Positions 1 to 6,061 of a stretch of 16,894 nucleotides of DNA are shown one piece after another (the stretch's first letter is position 1; the number at the start of each line of letters is the position of its first letter). The stretch spans positions 1 to 16,894 of the forward strand of contig JAEZLD010000195.1 of NCBI GenBank assembly GCA_023415335.1, given 5' to 3'. The DNA comes from Bacillota bacterium (GTDB lineage Bacteria; Bacillota; Clostridia; Clostridiales; Caloramatoraceae). The translations under genes were made by a program, and so were the position numbers. The notes below the pieces were generated by a model, which was not told where the DNA came from, did not search any database, and saw only the letters and a list, made by a program, of their open reading frames with translations.

Positions 1-36
1 TTTGAATATTATAGGGGCGGACAACCTGCCCGCCCG

Positions 37-73
37 TCATGACATAGTAAACAAAGCATTTACTATGCCATGA
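37..73. repeat. Imperfect inverted repeat / hairpin at the left edge
   Basis: Bases 37-51 and 59-73 form a 15-bp inverted repeat with one mismatch (A42 against C68; on the minus-strand RNA this is a G-U wobble) around a 7-base loop. A second, GC-rich inverted repeat lies just to the left (GGGCGG 15-20 with CCGCCC 30-35). Neither is followed by a clear T-run, so I do not call a terminator. They may belong to the 3' end of a gene left of the window or to a short dispersed repeat. No coding region is seen in 1-209. Confidence 0.5.
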
Positions 74-122
74 TGTGACTTACTCTAAATAGGCTCCCTA
101 AATTTACTTCAAAATATTGGAA

Positions 123-153
123 TTGCAGAATTGCATAGAACTCCGTATATAAT
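123..153 (+). promoter_or_regulatory. Possible sigma-A promoter of the zinc-ribbon protein gene
   Basis: There is a perfect TATAAT at 148-153, with TTGCAG at 123-128 as the nearest -35-like hexamer. The spacing is 19 bases, longer than ideal. It lies about 55 bases before the start codon at 210. The -10 is convincing and the -35 is weak. Confidence 0.35.
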
Positions 154-209
154 AATGATAGAAATCTGGAAAATATGGCTAATTTGTATTAATACATGGG
201 GGGATAAGC

Positions 210-587
210 ATGAAAATATGTCCAAAATGTAAAATTGGTTATGAAGAGGGAGATACAGATTGTAGTATCTGTGGACGTGAGTTAATTGATGTTCCTGAAT
301 CCTATTATAAAGATATGTCTAAAAATAAAAATAAGAATAGAAAGGTATTACTTTTCGGTGCTCTATTTGTTATAGGGATTATAATTTTAGTGAGAAATAT
401 AAATTTAGCAGATATTGAAATGTCAAATATTATGGCGGCTAGTGGGGGGAGTATGGATACTAATCAATATCTAATATATTTAGAACAATCTGTAATAAAA
501 TACAGAGTATTAGGGACTATATTATCCATGCTGGGTGGTTTAGGTGTATTGATAAATACAAGCTTAAGTGGTAATATTCAAAAATAA
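210..587 (+). CDS. Small zinc-ribbon protein with two membrane helices
   Basis: This is a 125-residue protein of unknown role. The N-terminus has a CxxC-x10-CxxC zinc ribbon (C4, C7, C18, C21; CPKC and CSIC), a metal-binding knuckle often found in small regulatory or membrane-tethered proteins of Bacillota. A Lys/Asn-rich linker (about 36-45) follows. Then comes a hydrophobic helix at about 46-61, a polar stretch, and a second hydrophobic helix at about 99-117, so it is probably a membrane protein with the zinc ribbon in the cytoplasm. The start is supported by a GGGGGGA ribosome binding site 6 bases upstream. It stands alone, with its own terminator directly after the stop. I do not recognise a named family beyond the zinc-ribbon type. 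Confidence 0.8.
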   Translation: MKICPKCKIGYEEGDTDCSICGRELIDVPESYYKDMSKNKNKNRKVLLFGALFVIGIIILVRNINLADIEMSNIMAASGGSMDTNQYLIYLEQSVIKYRVLGTILSMLGGLGVLINTSLSGNIQK

Positions 588-593
588 CAAATT

Positions 594-634
594 AAAAACA
601 GCATTAATATGGGTGAATATTAATACTGTTTTTT
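594..634 (+). terminator. Intrinsic terminator of the zinc-ribbon gene
   Basis: Arms 594-610 and 617-633 pair over 17 positions with one C-A mismatch around the loop GGGTGA (611-616). The right arm ends in six T residues (629-634). It starts 7 bases after the stop codon. Confidence 0.85.
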
Positions 635-806
635 GTTATAATTTAAAAATATTTTTGTTTTGCACTTCGAAATGGAAGCCGTTGATTTAATTATAGAGTA
701 GCTTTTTATTATTGCTTGCTACATAATATTTATTGTAAATTTATAATAATATACTCTGACTGGAATTTGAAAACGGAGATTAATAATAATGGGGAGCGAT
801 TGTTAA

Positions 807-1721
807 ATGAGTGTTATTGACAGAATGGTCGAAATAATAGGATTATCTCCCGTTGAAAACAAAATATCGTTTGTATGTATAGAAACGGTTGATTGCGGAA
901 CATATGTTAGAAAAAGAATAGAGTATAAAGTAAATGGACGTAGAATACCTGCATTTTTGCTTGTTCCTAAGATGGGTGGAACGCTCCCTGCAGTACTAAT
1001 AAATCATCAACACAACAGAGAGCTGAATCTTGGTAAAAGCGAAGTTTGTGGCATTGAGGGAAATCCTTTGCAGGCTTTTGGCTCCGCTCTTGCAGAAAAA
1101 GGAATTGTTGTAATTTCTCCTGATGCATTATGCTTTGAAGATAGAAGAATAAATGCAAAGGGAACAATTGTAAACGCAGAACAGGACGATTGGGATTACT
1201 TTTTAGCCCTGTGCAATGGTGTTTTATCTGGTGAAACCTTAGCTAAAATAGCAATAGAAGATGCTATGGGGGCAATAAGTGTCCTGAGCAATTTAGATTT
1301 TGTAGATAAATCAAAAATTGGATGTCTGGGACATTCCTATGGCGGTAATACTACATATTTTACAACTGCTTTTGACAAAAGAATCAGTTATGCACTTGCT
1401 AGCGGAAGTGTTGTAAGCTATAAATATCGCATCGCAAATAACACAGGCATCGAAAAGGCAAGTATAATACCCGGATTAATTAAAGAATTCGAGATTGTAG
1501 ATTTCATAAAAGAAATTGCACCACGAAAATTCATGATTGTATGTGCTGATGAGGATAAATGGTCAAAGGACGCTCCTGAAATATATAATATTGCAAAAGA
1601 AAATTATATAATAAAAGGTGCGGTAAATAATCTTGAGATAACACAATATTCCGGTGGACATGCTCTTACCCAAGAACGCTTTGAATTTATAATTGATTGG
1701 ATTAGCCACAATGCCAAATGA
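807..1721 (+). CDS. Alpha/beta hydrolase (dienelactone hydrolase / acetyl-esterase-like)
   Basis: A 304-residue soluble alpha/beta-hydrolase with no signal peptide. The nucleophile elbow GHSYGG places the catalytic serine at S177. The probable acid is D248 or D250 in CADED, and the histidine is H285 in GGHALT, giving the complete Ser-Asp-His triad in the right order. The segment around NHQHN (66-70) is where this fold usually forms the oxyanion hole. Length and layout resemble the dienelactone hydrolase/acetyl-xylan-esterase group (Pfam DLH/AXE1 type). The substrate cannot be told from sequence. The start has a GGGGAG ribosome binding site about 10 bases upstream. It is a single-gene unit, facing the CobW operon, and AT-rich like the preceding gene. 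Confidence 0.85.
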   Translation: MSVIDRMVEIIGLSPVENKISFVCIETVDCGTYVRKRIEYKVNGRRIPAFLLVPKMGGTLPAVLINHQHNRELNLGKSEVCGIEGNPLQAFGSALAEKGIVVISPDALCFEDRRINAKGTIVNAEQDDWDYFLALCNGVLSGETLAKIAIEDAMGAISVLSNLDFVDKSKIGCLGHSYGGNTTYFTTAFDKRISYALASGSVVSYKYRIANNTGIEKASIIPGLIKEFEIVDFIKEIAPRKFMIVCADEDKWSKDAPEIYNIAKENYIIKGAVNNLEITQYSGGHALTQERFEFIIDWISHNAK

Positions 1722-1786
1722 GTATAATATTCCGGCATCCTATTTTATATAAATTGGTAGACATTCTCTAAATATATAGCTTAACA

Positions 1787-1840
1787 AAAAACACATCCAT
1801 TTGCCTCATAACCATATGGTTAGAGAACGGATGTGTTTTT
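1787..1840. terminator. Bidirectional intrinsic terminator between convergent genes
   Basis: A 12-bp perfect stem (1787-1798 with 1829-1840) ends in a T-run in both directions: TTTTT before CTTT on the plus strand and TTTTTT on the minus strand. The 30-base interior is itself structured. It holds the perfect palindrome TAACCATATGGTTA (1809-1822), flanked by CTC/GAG (1805-1807, 1823-1825), so the RNA forms one long, nearly continuous hairpin. It closes the hydrolase gene from the left and the CobW operon from the right. Confidence 0.85.
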
Positions 1841-1853
1841 CTTTGGTCATTAA

Positions 1854-1890
1854 AGTTAGATTATATTACTTGATTATATGTAATCTAACT
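1854..1890. repeat. Additional inverted repeat downstream of the CobW operon
   Basis: AGTTAGATTA (1854-1863) and TAATCTAACT (1881-1890) form a perfect 10-bp stem around a 17-base loop. On the minus strand it is followed only by a short T-run, so it may be a weak first terminator or a 3'-end stabiliser before the strong hairpin at 1787-1840. Confidence 0.5.
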
Positions 1891-1968
1891 AAAACAGTTG
1901 AAATACAAGGCTTACACTATATTGGTTATAGCATTTACTATATATTCCCTTTAGCAGTACCTTTTGTT

Positions 1969-2910
1969 TTAATAGAAGCTTGCCACAGGCTGCTCTGGGG
2001 GGGTGCTTTTCTCTAGAGCTATTGTATGGAGGATAGGTCCCTTGCCCTTGTATACCTTGTGGTATTCTATCTCTATTTTTACGGTTACCATTACCCAATC
2101 ACGCTTCTTAAGTGTTGAGGCCTTTTCCCACTGTGCCAGGAGGCCGCAGAAGGTTATGTCTGCCTCACAGCAGGTCATTATATGGCGTCCCGGGACGAAG
2201 CAGTCCTTTGGAAGTTTAGGGTCGGTGGCTATCTGCGCCCTGAATTTAACAGTCTTGCCCTTATATTTGTCCTGATTTTCAGTTATGTCCCTGTACCAGA
2301 GGGCATAGTCCTGGTCAGCTATCTCAATTACAGGAGCATCTATATCAAATGGAAGCGGGTCCTCTATATCATCCTTTTCAACGGTTCCATCTCTATACTC
2401 ATAGAGTATCTGGCAGCTTCTGCTTGTGGTCCTTACTATTTTGTGGAGCATCAGCTTATCAATGGAGGAATCATAGCGGTTAAATGCCACCAGATCGCAG
2501 CTGGACAGCTTATCTACCATCAGGCTCCTCATGTTGTTGTTATAGTTGATGAAGGTGGAAGAATCACAGAACATTACCTCCTGGTATATGACCCAGTTTT
2601 CAGGCATGGCCTGATACAGATCATCCAGCTGCCACATTCCGTTATATTCAATCATTATCCTCTGTACATTGTATTTCTTCTGAAGAGCTGTAAAGCTCTC
2701 CGGAGATATTTCGCTGGGGTCCTCAATGGAGTGGATATATACATTGTCCATATAGGAAGCCTTAGGGTCATATTCCTCTATGCCCTCCTCGCACACAAGC
2801 AGCAGGGTGCTTTCCCCACTGTTAAAGCGCTCATCCTCCAGAGATTCCAGTATGAATTTGGTTTTTCCAGACTCAAGAAAGCCTGTAAACAGATATACGG
2901 GTATTTCCAT
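1969..2910 (-). CDS. CobW-like P-loop protein fused to a DUF1980/TIGR03943-like C-terminal domain
   Basis: This 313-residue protein has two parts. Residues 1 to about 185 resemble the COG0523/CobW GTPase fold. It has a Walker A GFLESGKT (10-17) and an MIEYNG (86-91) in place of the usual IEPSG. It has NRYD (144-147) where G4 NKxD is expected. It lacks the CxCC metal motif typical of CobW proteins. Residues about 200-313 resemble the C-terminal domain of DUF1980/TIGR03943 (YcgQ) proteins: KYKGKTVKF (216-223), then GRHIMTCCEADI (241-252), then a DWVMVTVKIE strand. Known members of that family sit with predicted permeases and are linked to metal homeostasis. The start has a GGAG ribosome binding site, and the gene lies 18 bases after the upstream CobW gene in the same operon. 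It is probably a metal-related GTPase partner; the exact metal is unknown. Confidence 0.75.
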   Translation of the reverse strand: MEIPVYLFTGFLESGKTKFILESLEDERFNSGESTLLLVCEEGIEEYDPKASYMDNVYIHSIEDPSEISPESFTALQKKYNVQRIMIEYNGMWQLDDLYQAMPENWVIYQEVMFCDSSTFINYNNNMRSLMVDKLSSCDLVAFNRYDSSIDKLMLHKIVRTTSRSCQILYEYRDGTVEKDDIEDPLPFDIDAPVIEIADQDYALWYRDITENQDKYKGKTVKFRAQIATDPKLPKDCFVPGRHIMTCCEADITFCGLLAQWEKASTLKKRDWVMVTVKIEIEYHKVYKGKGPILHTIALEKSTPPEQPVASFY

Positions 2911-2928
2911 ATTGTTCTCCTCTCAGTC

Positions 2929-4104
2929 TTAAGCTACGTGGAACAGCTTCTGCAGCTCAGCTTCGTTTATCTTGGAGCCTATTACGCACAGGCGTCCTGT
3001 AACTCCTGCAGAGCCGCTACGTACATCTGGCTCACCAGGAACATAGTCAAAGTGTATCCATTTTCCATCTGCTCCGGATACTATGCCCTTTGCACGGAGT
3101 ATGATTCCGTATTTGCTTTCGTCAGTCAGGGCCTCTAAGGCGGCTTCTATTTCGTCCCTAGTAAAACTGTGGGTGGTCTCAACTCCCCAGCTGGTGAATA
3201 CCTCATCTGCATGGTGATGATGCTCATGATCATGTTCATGGTCGTGCCCACAGCTGCATTCATGGTCATGGTCGTGTCCACAGCTGCACTCATGGTCATG
3301 GTTGTGTTCATGATCATGGCAGCAATGGTGGTGGTCCTCATCCTCATGGTGATGATGCTCATGGCTTTCCTCATCATGGCAGCAGTGGTCATGGTCCTCA
3401 TGGTCATGATGATGGTGGCCATGCTCCTCATCATGGTCGTGGTGGTGTCCACATACCGGGCAAGCATCCTCATGGTCAGCAGCCAGCTCCTTAAGCTCCT
3501 CTTCAAGAGTGTTCCTATGCTCCATAGCCTCAAGTATGGTAACTCCTTCAAGACTATCCCAGTCTGTGGTGATTATTGTTGCACTGGCGTTATGTCCTCT
3601 CAGCAGCTCCACGCAGGCTTTAAGCTTATCCTCAGACATGCCTGCTGTATGGCTTAATACTATGCAGCCGGCGTTCTCAACCTGGTTGTTGAAGAACTCC
3701 CCGAAATTTTTCATGTACATTTTGCACTTCTTGGCATCTACAACTGTTGTGTAGCTGTTAAGGGAGGCACCATGAACTCCTGCATCCTGTACTGCACGGA
3801 TAACGTCGCTGAGCTTTCCTACTCCTGATGGCTCGATGAGTATGCGGTCAGGGGAGAACTGTTCAAGTACCTTCTTTAGGGCTTCTCCAAAGTCTCCAAC
3901 AAGGCTGCAGCAGATGCAGCCTGAGTTCATTTCGGTTATCTCAATTCCGGCATCCTTAAGGAAGCCTCCGTCAATTCCTATTTCGCCGAACTCGTTTTCA
4001 ATAAGTACAAGTTTTTCACCCTTATATGCTTCATTTATAAGCTTTTTAATAAGAGTTGTTTTTCCAGCCCCAAGAAAGCCGGAGAAAATATCAATTTTAG
4101 TCAT
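2929..4104 (-). CDS. CobW/COG0523-family GTPase, putative metallochaperone with His/Cys-rich insert
   Basis: A 391-residue G3E P-loop GTPase of the CobW/COG0523 family, whose members hand zinc, cobalt or nickel to target proteins. Seen: Walker A GFLGAGKTT (9-17), ENEFGEIGIDG (36-46), the metal-binding CxCC motif GCICC (62-66), IEPSG (90-94), and SHTA (151-154) in place of NKxD, a change seen in some relatives. A low-complexity insert (about 211-300) holds about 38 His and 10 Cys. A CobW C-terminal domain follows (about 312-388). An upstream in-frame ATG at 4113 abuts the ribosome binding site GAGGG with no spacing, so I place the start at 4104, nine bases from it (MTKIDIFSGF). It is first gene of a two-gene operon. 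The insert suggests metal storage or buffering, probably zinc or another divalent metal, but this is inference. Confidence 0.9.
   Translation of the reverse strand: MTKIDIFSGFLGAGKTTLIKKLINEAYKGEKLVLIENEFGEIGIDGGFLKDAGIEITEMNSGCICCSLVGDFGEALKKVLEQFSPDRILIEPSGVGKLSDVIRAVQDAGVHGASLNSYTTVVDAKKCKMYMKNFGEFFNNQVENAGCIVLSHTAGMSEDKLKACVELLRGHNASATIITTDWDSLEGVTILEAMEHRNTLEEELKELAADHEDACPVCGHHHDHDEEHGHHHHDHEDHDHCCHDEESHEHHHHEDEDHHHCCHDHEHNHDHECSCGHDHDHECSCGHDHEHDHEHHHHADEVFTSWGVETTHSFTRDEIEAALEALTDESKYGIILRAKGIVSGADGKWIHFDYVPGEPDVRSGSAGVTGRLCVIGSKINEAELQKLFHVA
3241..3300 (-). repeat. 30-bp tandem repeat inside the His/Cys-rich insert
   Basis: Bases 3241-3270 and 3271-3300 are direct repeats differing at two positions (3247/3277 and 3259/3289). 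Each copy encodes a ten-residue unit HECSCGHDHD or a close variant. The surrounding HDHE/HHHE stretches look like older, more diverged copies, so the insert has grown by in-frame duplication. Confidence 0.85.
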
Positions 4105-4169
4105 AATAATCATCCCTCTTTATTTATATATATATTTGTTGAAAGTTTCAAAACATCCTGCACCAATTA

Positions 4170-4198
4170 ATTATAATGTTAAACCTTATATTTTGCAA
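4170..4198 (-). promoter_or_regulatory. Sigma-A promoter of the CobW operon
   Basis: Read on the minus strand there is TTGCAA (plus-strand 4198-4193), 17 bases, then a perfect TATAAT (4175-4170). Transcription would start near 4163, leaving a leader of about 60 bases before the ATG at 4104. Confidence 0.75.
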
Positions 4199-4264
4199 TA
4201 AAGAAGGAAGTATATGGGTGTTAAGGATGTATGAACTAGCGGTAAAATGTCAAGTGTCACTTGC

Positions 4265-4293
4265 TTGACTTTTCCATATATAACCATTAAGAT
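4265..4293 (+). promoter_or_regulatory. Candidate promoter of the exported-protein gene
   Basis: TTGACT (4265-4270) is followed after 17 bases by TAAGAT (4288-4293), which has 4 of 6 consensus bases. A second possibility is TTGCAT (4318-4323) with TACATT (4341-4346), also spaced by 17. Both are moderate matches. I favour the first because of its near-perfect -35 and because the Fur-like box overlaps its -10. Confidence 0.4.
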
Positions 4294-4309
4294 AATGATA
4301 AACATGATA
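4291..4309 (+). promoter_or_regulatory. Fur-family-like operator
   Basis: This 19-base site matches the classic Fur box GATAATGATAATCATTATC at 16 of 19 positions (differences at positions 12, 16 and 19). It can also be read as GATAAT, GATAAA, then an inverted ATGATA. It overlaps the -10 of the plus-strand candidate promoter and lies about 95 bases upstream of the CobW promoter, between the divergent genes. Fur, Zur and PerR sites look alike, so the metal cannot be assigned. Confidence 0.5.
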
Positions 4310-4401
4310 CTGTAACATTGCATTTTATAAGATTTGATCATACATTAAACTATATATCTAAAATATGGAGGTTATTAATAAATATAGGCGGTGTAATAAA
4401 T

Positions 4402-4935
4402 ATGAAGAAAAGTAAGCTTATAATTGTCTTGTTATTAACAGTGCTTTCTATTTTTATTATAAATTTCTTTATACCATTTCCTATAAACATGGATAAGAAG
4501 GTAAACGGAATTGAAATAAGCCTTGAGGATAAGAGCTCGGTCAATCCTGTAACAATGAACATAAAGGGAGTCTATTATTATTCATTACTAGGAAATAACA
4601 GCTTTAGGGGATATATAACATTTGATGGATGGAACCTTTCACAAGGGAATACTGTTACCCAATTAGAATTCTCAGATGGTCATGCAGTGTTATATTATAA
4701 AAATTTATCAGATTTTGATTTATTAGGAGAGCTATATACAGGAGTCTTTCCTAAAAATTTTGTTATACTTGTTAACAGCATGCAAGGAAACGGTTCTTAC
4801 GGATGGAACAGTGAAACAGGACACTGCATTATCGGGCCTGCTAGCAACAGGGATGAGGCAGCTGCAATATACAGAACAGTAGCAGAGAAAACAAAGCTTA
4901 ATTATCCTGAGCTTATAGAACTGAAGAACAAATAA
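4402..4935 (+). CDS. Unrecognised membrane-anchored or exported protein
   Basis: I do not recognise this 177-residue protein. It starts with KKSK followed by a hydrophobic segment (about 6-25), a signal peptide or signal anchor. The rest is a polar, beta-rich-looking domain with motifs such as YYYSLLGNNSFRGYITFDGW, and it would act outside the membrane. No lipobox cysteine follows the hydrophobic segment. The frame is open further upstream to an ATG at 4318, but that would put 28 residues before the signal sequence. The ATG at 4402 is preceded by AGGCGGTG at good spacing, so I chose it. A stronger GGAGGT at 4367-4372 has no ATG, GTG or TTG at usable distance in this frame, which leaves some doubt. 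It is AT-rich and forms its own transcription unit. Confidence 0.7.
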   Translation: MKKSKLIIVLLLTVLSIFIINFFIPFPINMDKKVNGIEISLEDKSSVNPVTMNIKGVYYYSLLGNNSFRGYITFDGWNLSQGNTVTQLEFSDGHAVLYYKNLSDFDLLGELYTGVFPKNFVILVNSMQGNGSYGWNSETGHCIIGPASNRDEAAAIYRTVAEKTKLNYPELIELKNK

Positions 4936-4980
4936 ATGATTAAGGACACATCCGTTATTTCTGAAGCATACTTTTTGAAT

Positions 4981-5027
4981 AGCCTTCCATGATGTAATTA
5001 ATGCATTACGGGAGGCTGTATTATTTT
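4981..5027 (+). terminator. Intrinsic terminator after the exported-protein gene
   Basis: AGCCTTCC (4981-4988) pairs with GGGAGGCT (5010-5017) with one G-U. Inside it GTAAT (4994-4998) pairs with ATTAC (5005-5009), leaving a five-base bulge. The hairpin is followed by TTATTTTT (5020-5027). Confidence 0.65.
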
Positions 5028-5119
5028 TGACTGTAAAATATCAAGTCAATGGTATCTCCCGTGAAATGTCAGGCATCTTATGATGTTCTGCAACATGCTG
5101 AATGGTACCTAATCTCACA

Positions 5120-5146
5120 CTCCTCCATAGAATAATATAGGAGGAG
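5120..5146 (+). promoter_or_regulatory. Hairpin over the ribosome binding site of the phospholipase-like gene
   Basis: CTCCTCC (5120-5126) is perfectly complementary to GGAGGAG (5140-5146), with a 13-base AT-only-plus-G loop between them. GGAGGAG is the Shine-Dalgarno sequence of the ATG at 5152. The stem would hide the ribosome binding site completely, which suggests translational control or a requirement for an upstream signal. Confidence 0.6.
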
Positions 5147-5151
5147 AGTAT

Positions 5152-5931
5152 ATGGTACAGTGGATTTTAATAGCGTTTTTTGTCAGTATTTTTCTGCTGG
5201 CGTTTTCATATAGAAAAGTATATGGATGGATGGGAAGCATGAACCCTGGATCAGGACGACAAAGCTACAAGGATGTGCATTTTTCCGATACGATGCAGTG
5301 GTGCATGCAGGAGGGCATGGGGCAAGTTTATGCTTATCAGACAGCCTACAGCTGTAATCTTGTAGACGTAATCCACAAGTTTGATAGAGGCTGGCACCTT
5401 AACACCAGCCCTCCAGGAGCTGTTGACTCCAGGGACATTTATTTTATGGAGGAGTATTCCTTGGTGTTGCAGTGTGTTGATGCCGCATATGGGTATATGC
5501 GCTGTGCTGATGACCACATAGTAGATGAGGCACAAAAGCAGCAGCTGTATCAGCAGGCGGAAAGGTATAAATGGGAGGCGGTTACCCATCTTGGATACAG
5601 CCTGCATCCACTGGAGGATAAGCTGGCACACATGAATGCTTCCTGTGGAAGGAACAATACAGGTCTTAAGCATGGAGAGCCTGGCACAGTGGCGGTATTG
5701 AAGCAGGATGGGAGCTTTTATGAAACCAGAGTCCAGGGAGACCTGTTTGATAATGTAGATTATGATTTTGAAGGAAACAGGGAAAGCTGCCCCCTTGAAG
5801 GTCAATGGTATTATCTTGGGGAAGGAGGAAAGTATATAAACTCCAGATGGATAGACACAGAGTACTCCGCCAGAGAAGTCATAAGACGCTTTTTAGATTA
5901 TGGGGAATCCAAAAATATTTATTTTCAATAA
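5152..5931 (+). CDS. Membrane-anchored protein with zinc-dependent phospholipase-C-like motif
   Basis: This 259-residue protein starts with a hydrophobic helix (about 3-19) that would anchor it or direct export. The central segment, H146, then GYSLHPLED with H152 and D156, then H160 in AHMN, closely follows the metal-ligand helix pattern (H...GYxLHxxxDxxAH) of the zinc-dependent phospholipase C / S1-P1 nuclease fold. H43, H75, D78, H82, D121 and H122 are further possible zinc ligands. It is therefore likely a metal-dependent hydrolase acting at or outside the membrane, perhaps on phospholipids. That would fit an ethanolamine-using organism, since phosphatidylethanolamine breakdown feeds ethanolamine, but the link is inference. 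The start is supported by AGGAGGAGAG just upstream. A terminator separates it from eutG. Confidence 0.7.
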   Translation: MVQWILIAFFVSIFLLAFSYRKVYGWMGSMNPGSGRQSYKDVHFSDTMQWCMQEGMGQVYAYQTAYSCNLVDVIHKFDRGWHLNTSPPGAVDSRDIYFMEEYSLVLQCVDAAYGYMRCADDHIVDEAQKQQLYQQAERYKWEAVTHLGYSLHPLEDKLAHMNASCGRNNTGLKHGEPGTVAVLKQDGSFYETRVQGDLFDNVDYDFEGNRESCPLEGQWYYLGEGGKYINSRWIDTEYSAREVIRRFLDYGESKNIYFQ

Positions 5932-5951
5932 TAATTTTCATATTTGTGTGG

Positions 5952-6001
5952 AAAATAACTGTAATGGACTTTTATATGTTCCTTACAGTTATTTTTATTT
6001 T
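5952..6001 (+). terminator. Strong intrinsic terminator in front of the eut operon
   Basis: A perfect 13-bp stem (5952-5964 with 5983-5995) closes an 18-base loop and is followed by a T-rich tail (TTTTTATTTT, 5992-6001). It lies 21 bases after the stop of the phospholipase-like gene and 61 bases before eutG. It either ends the upstream transcript or acts as a conditional terminator in the eut leader. Confidence 0.85.
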
Positions 6002-6031
6002 AAGAAAGAAACTGAAAGGTCCATTTTAAAA

Positions 6032-6053
6032 TCCGCCTAAGCGTTCAGGAGGA
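6032..6053 (+). promoter_or_regulatory. Hairpin sequestering the eutG ribosome binding site
   Basis: TCCGCCT (6032-6038) faces AGGAGGA (6047-6053), forming two 3-bp GC-rich helices around one G-A mismatch and an 8-base loop (AAGCGTTC). AGGAGG at 6047-6052 is the eutG Shine-Dalgarno sequence, nine bases from the ATG at 6062. The stem is short, so this is a moderate call. Confidence 0.45.
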
Positions 6054-6061
6054 ATTAGAGC

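Noticed and set aside
3170..3440. The repetitive CATGGTCATGG-rich stretch as a CRISPR array or noncoding repeat
   Set aside because: It is the coding DNA of the His/Cys-rich insert, in frame throughout, with no spacer-repeat pattern.
2182..3657. Long plus-strand open frames opposite the CobW genes (2182-3138 and 3169-3657)
   Set aside because: They are antisense shadows. The second is an artificial Met/Val-rich string caused by the His codons on the other strand, and neither has a ribosome binding site or a recognisable domain.
4105..4113. ATG at 4113 as the start of the His-rich CobW protein
   Set aside because: The GAGGG ribosome binding site touches this ATG with no spacing; the ATG at 4104 has a proper distance.
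4946..4956. ACACATCCGTT, the reverse complement of bases 1826-1836 in the bidirectional terminator
   Set aside because: An 11-base match in a 17-kb AT-rich window can arise by chance, and no hairpin partner is present at 4946-4956.
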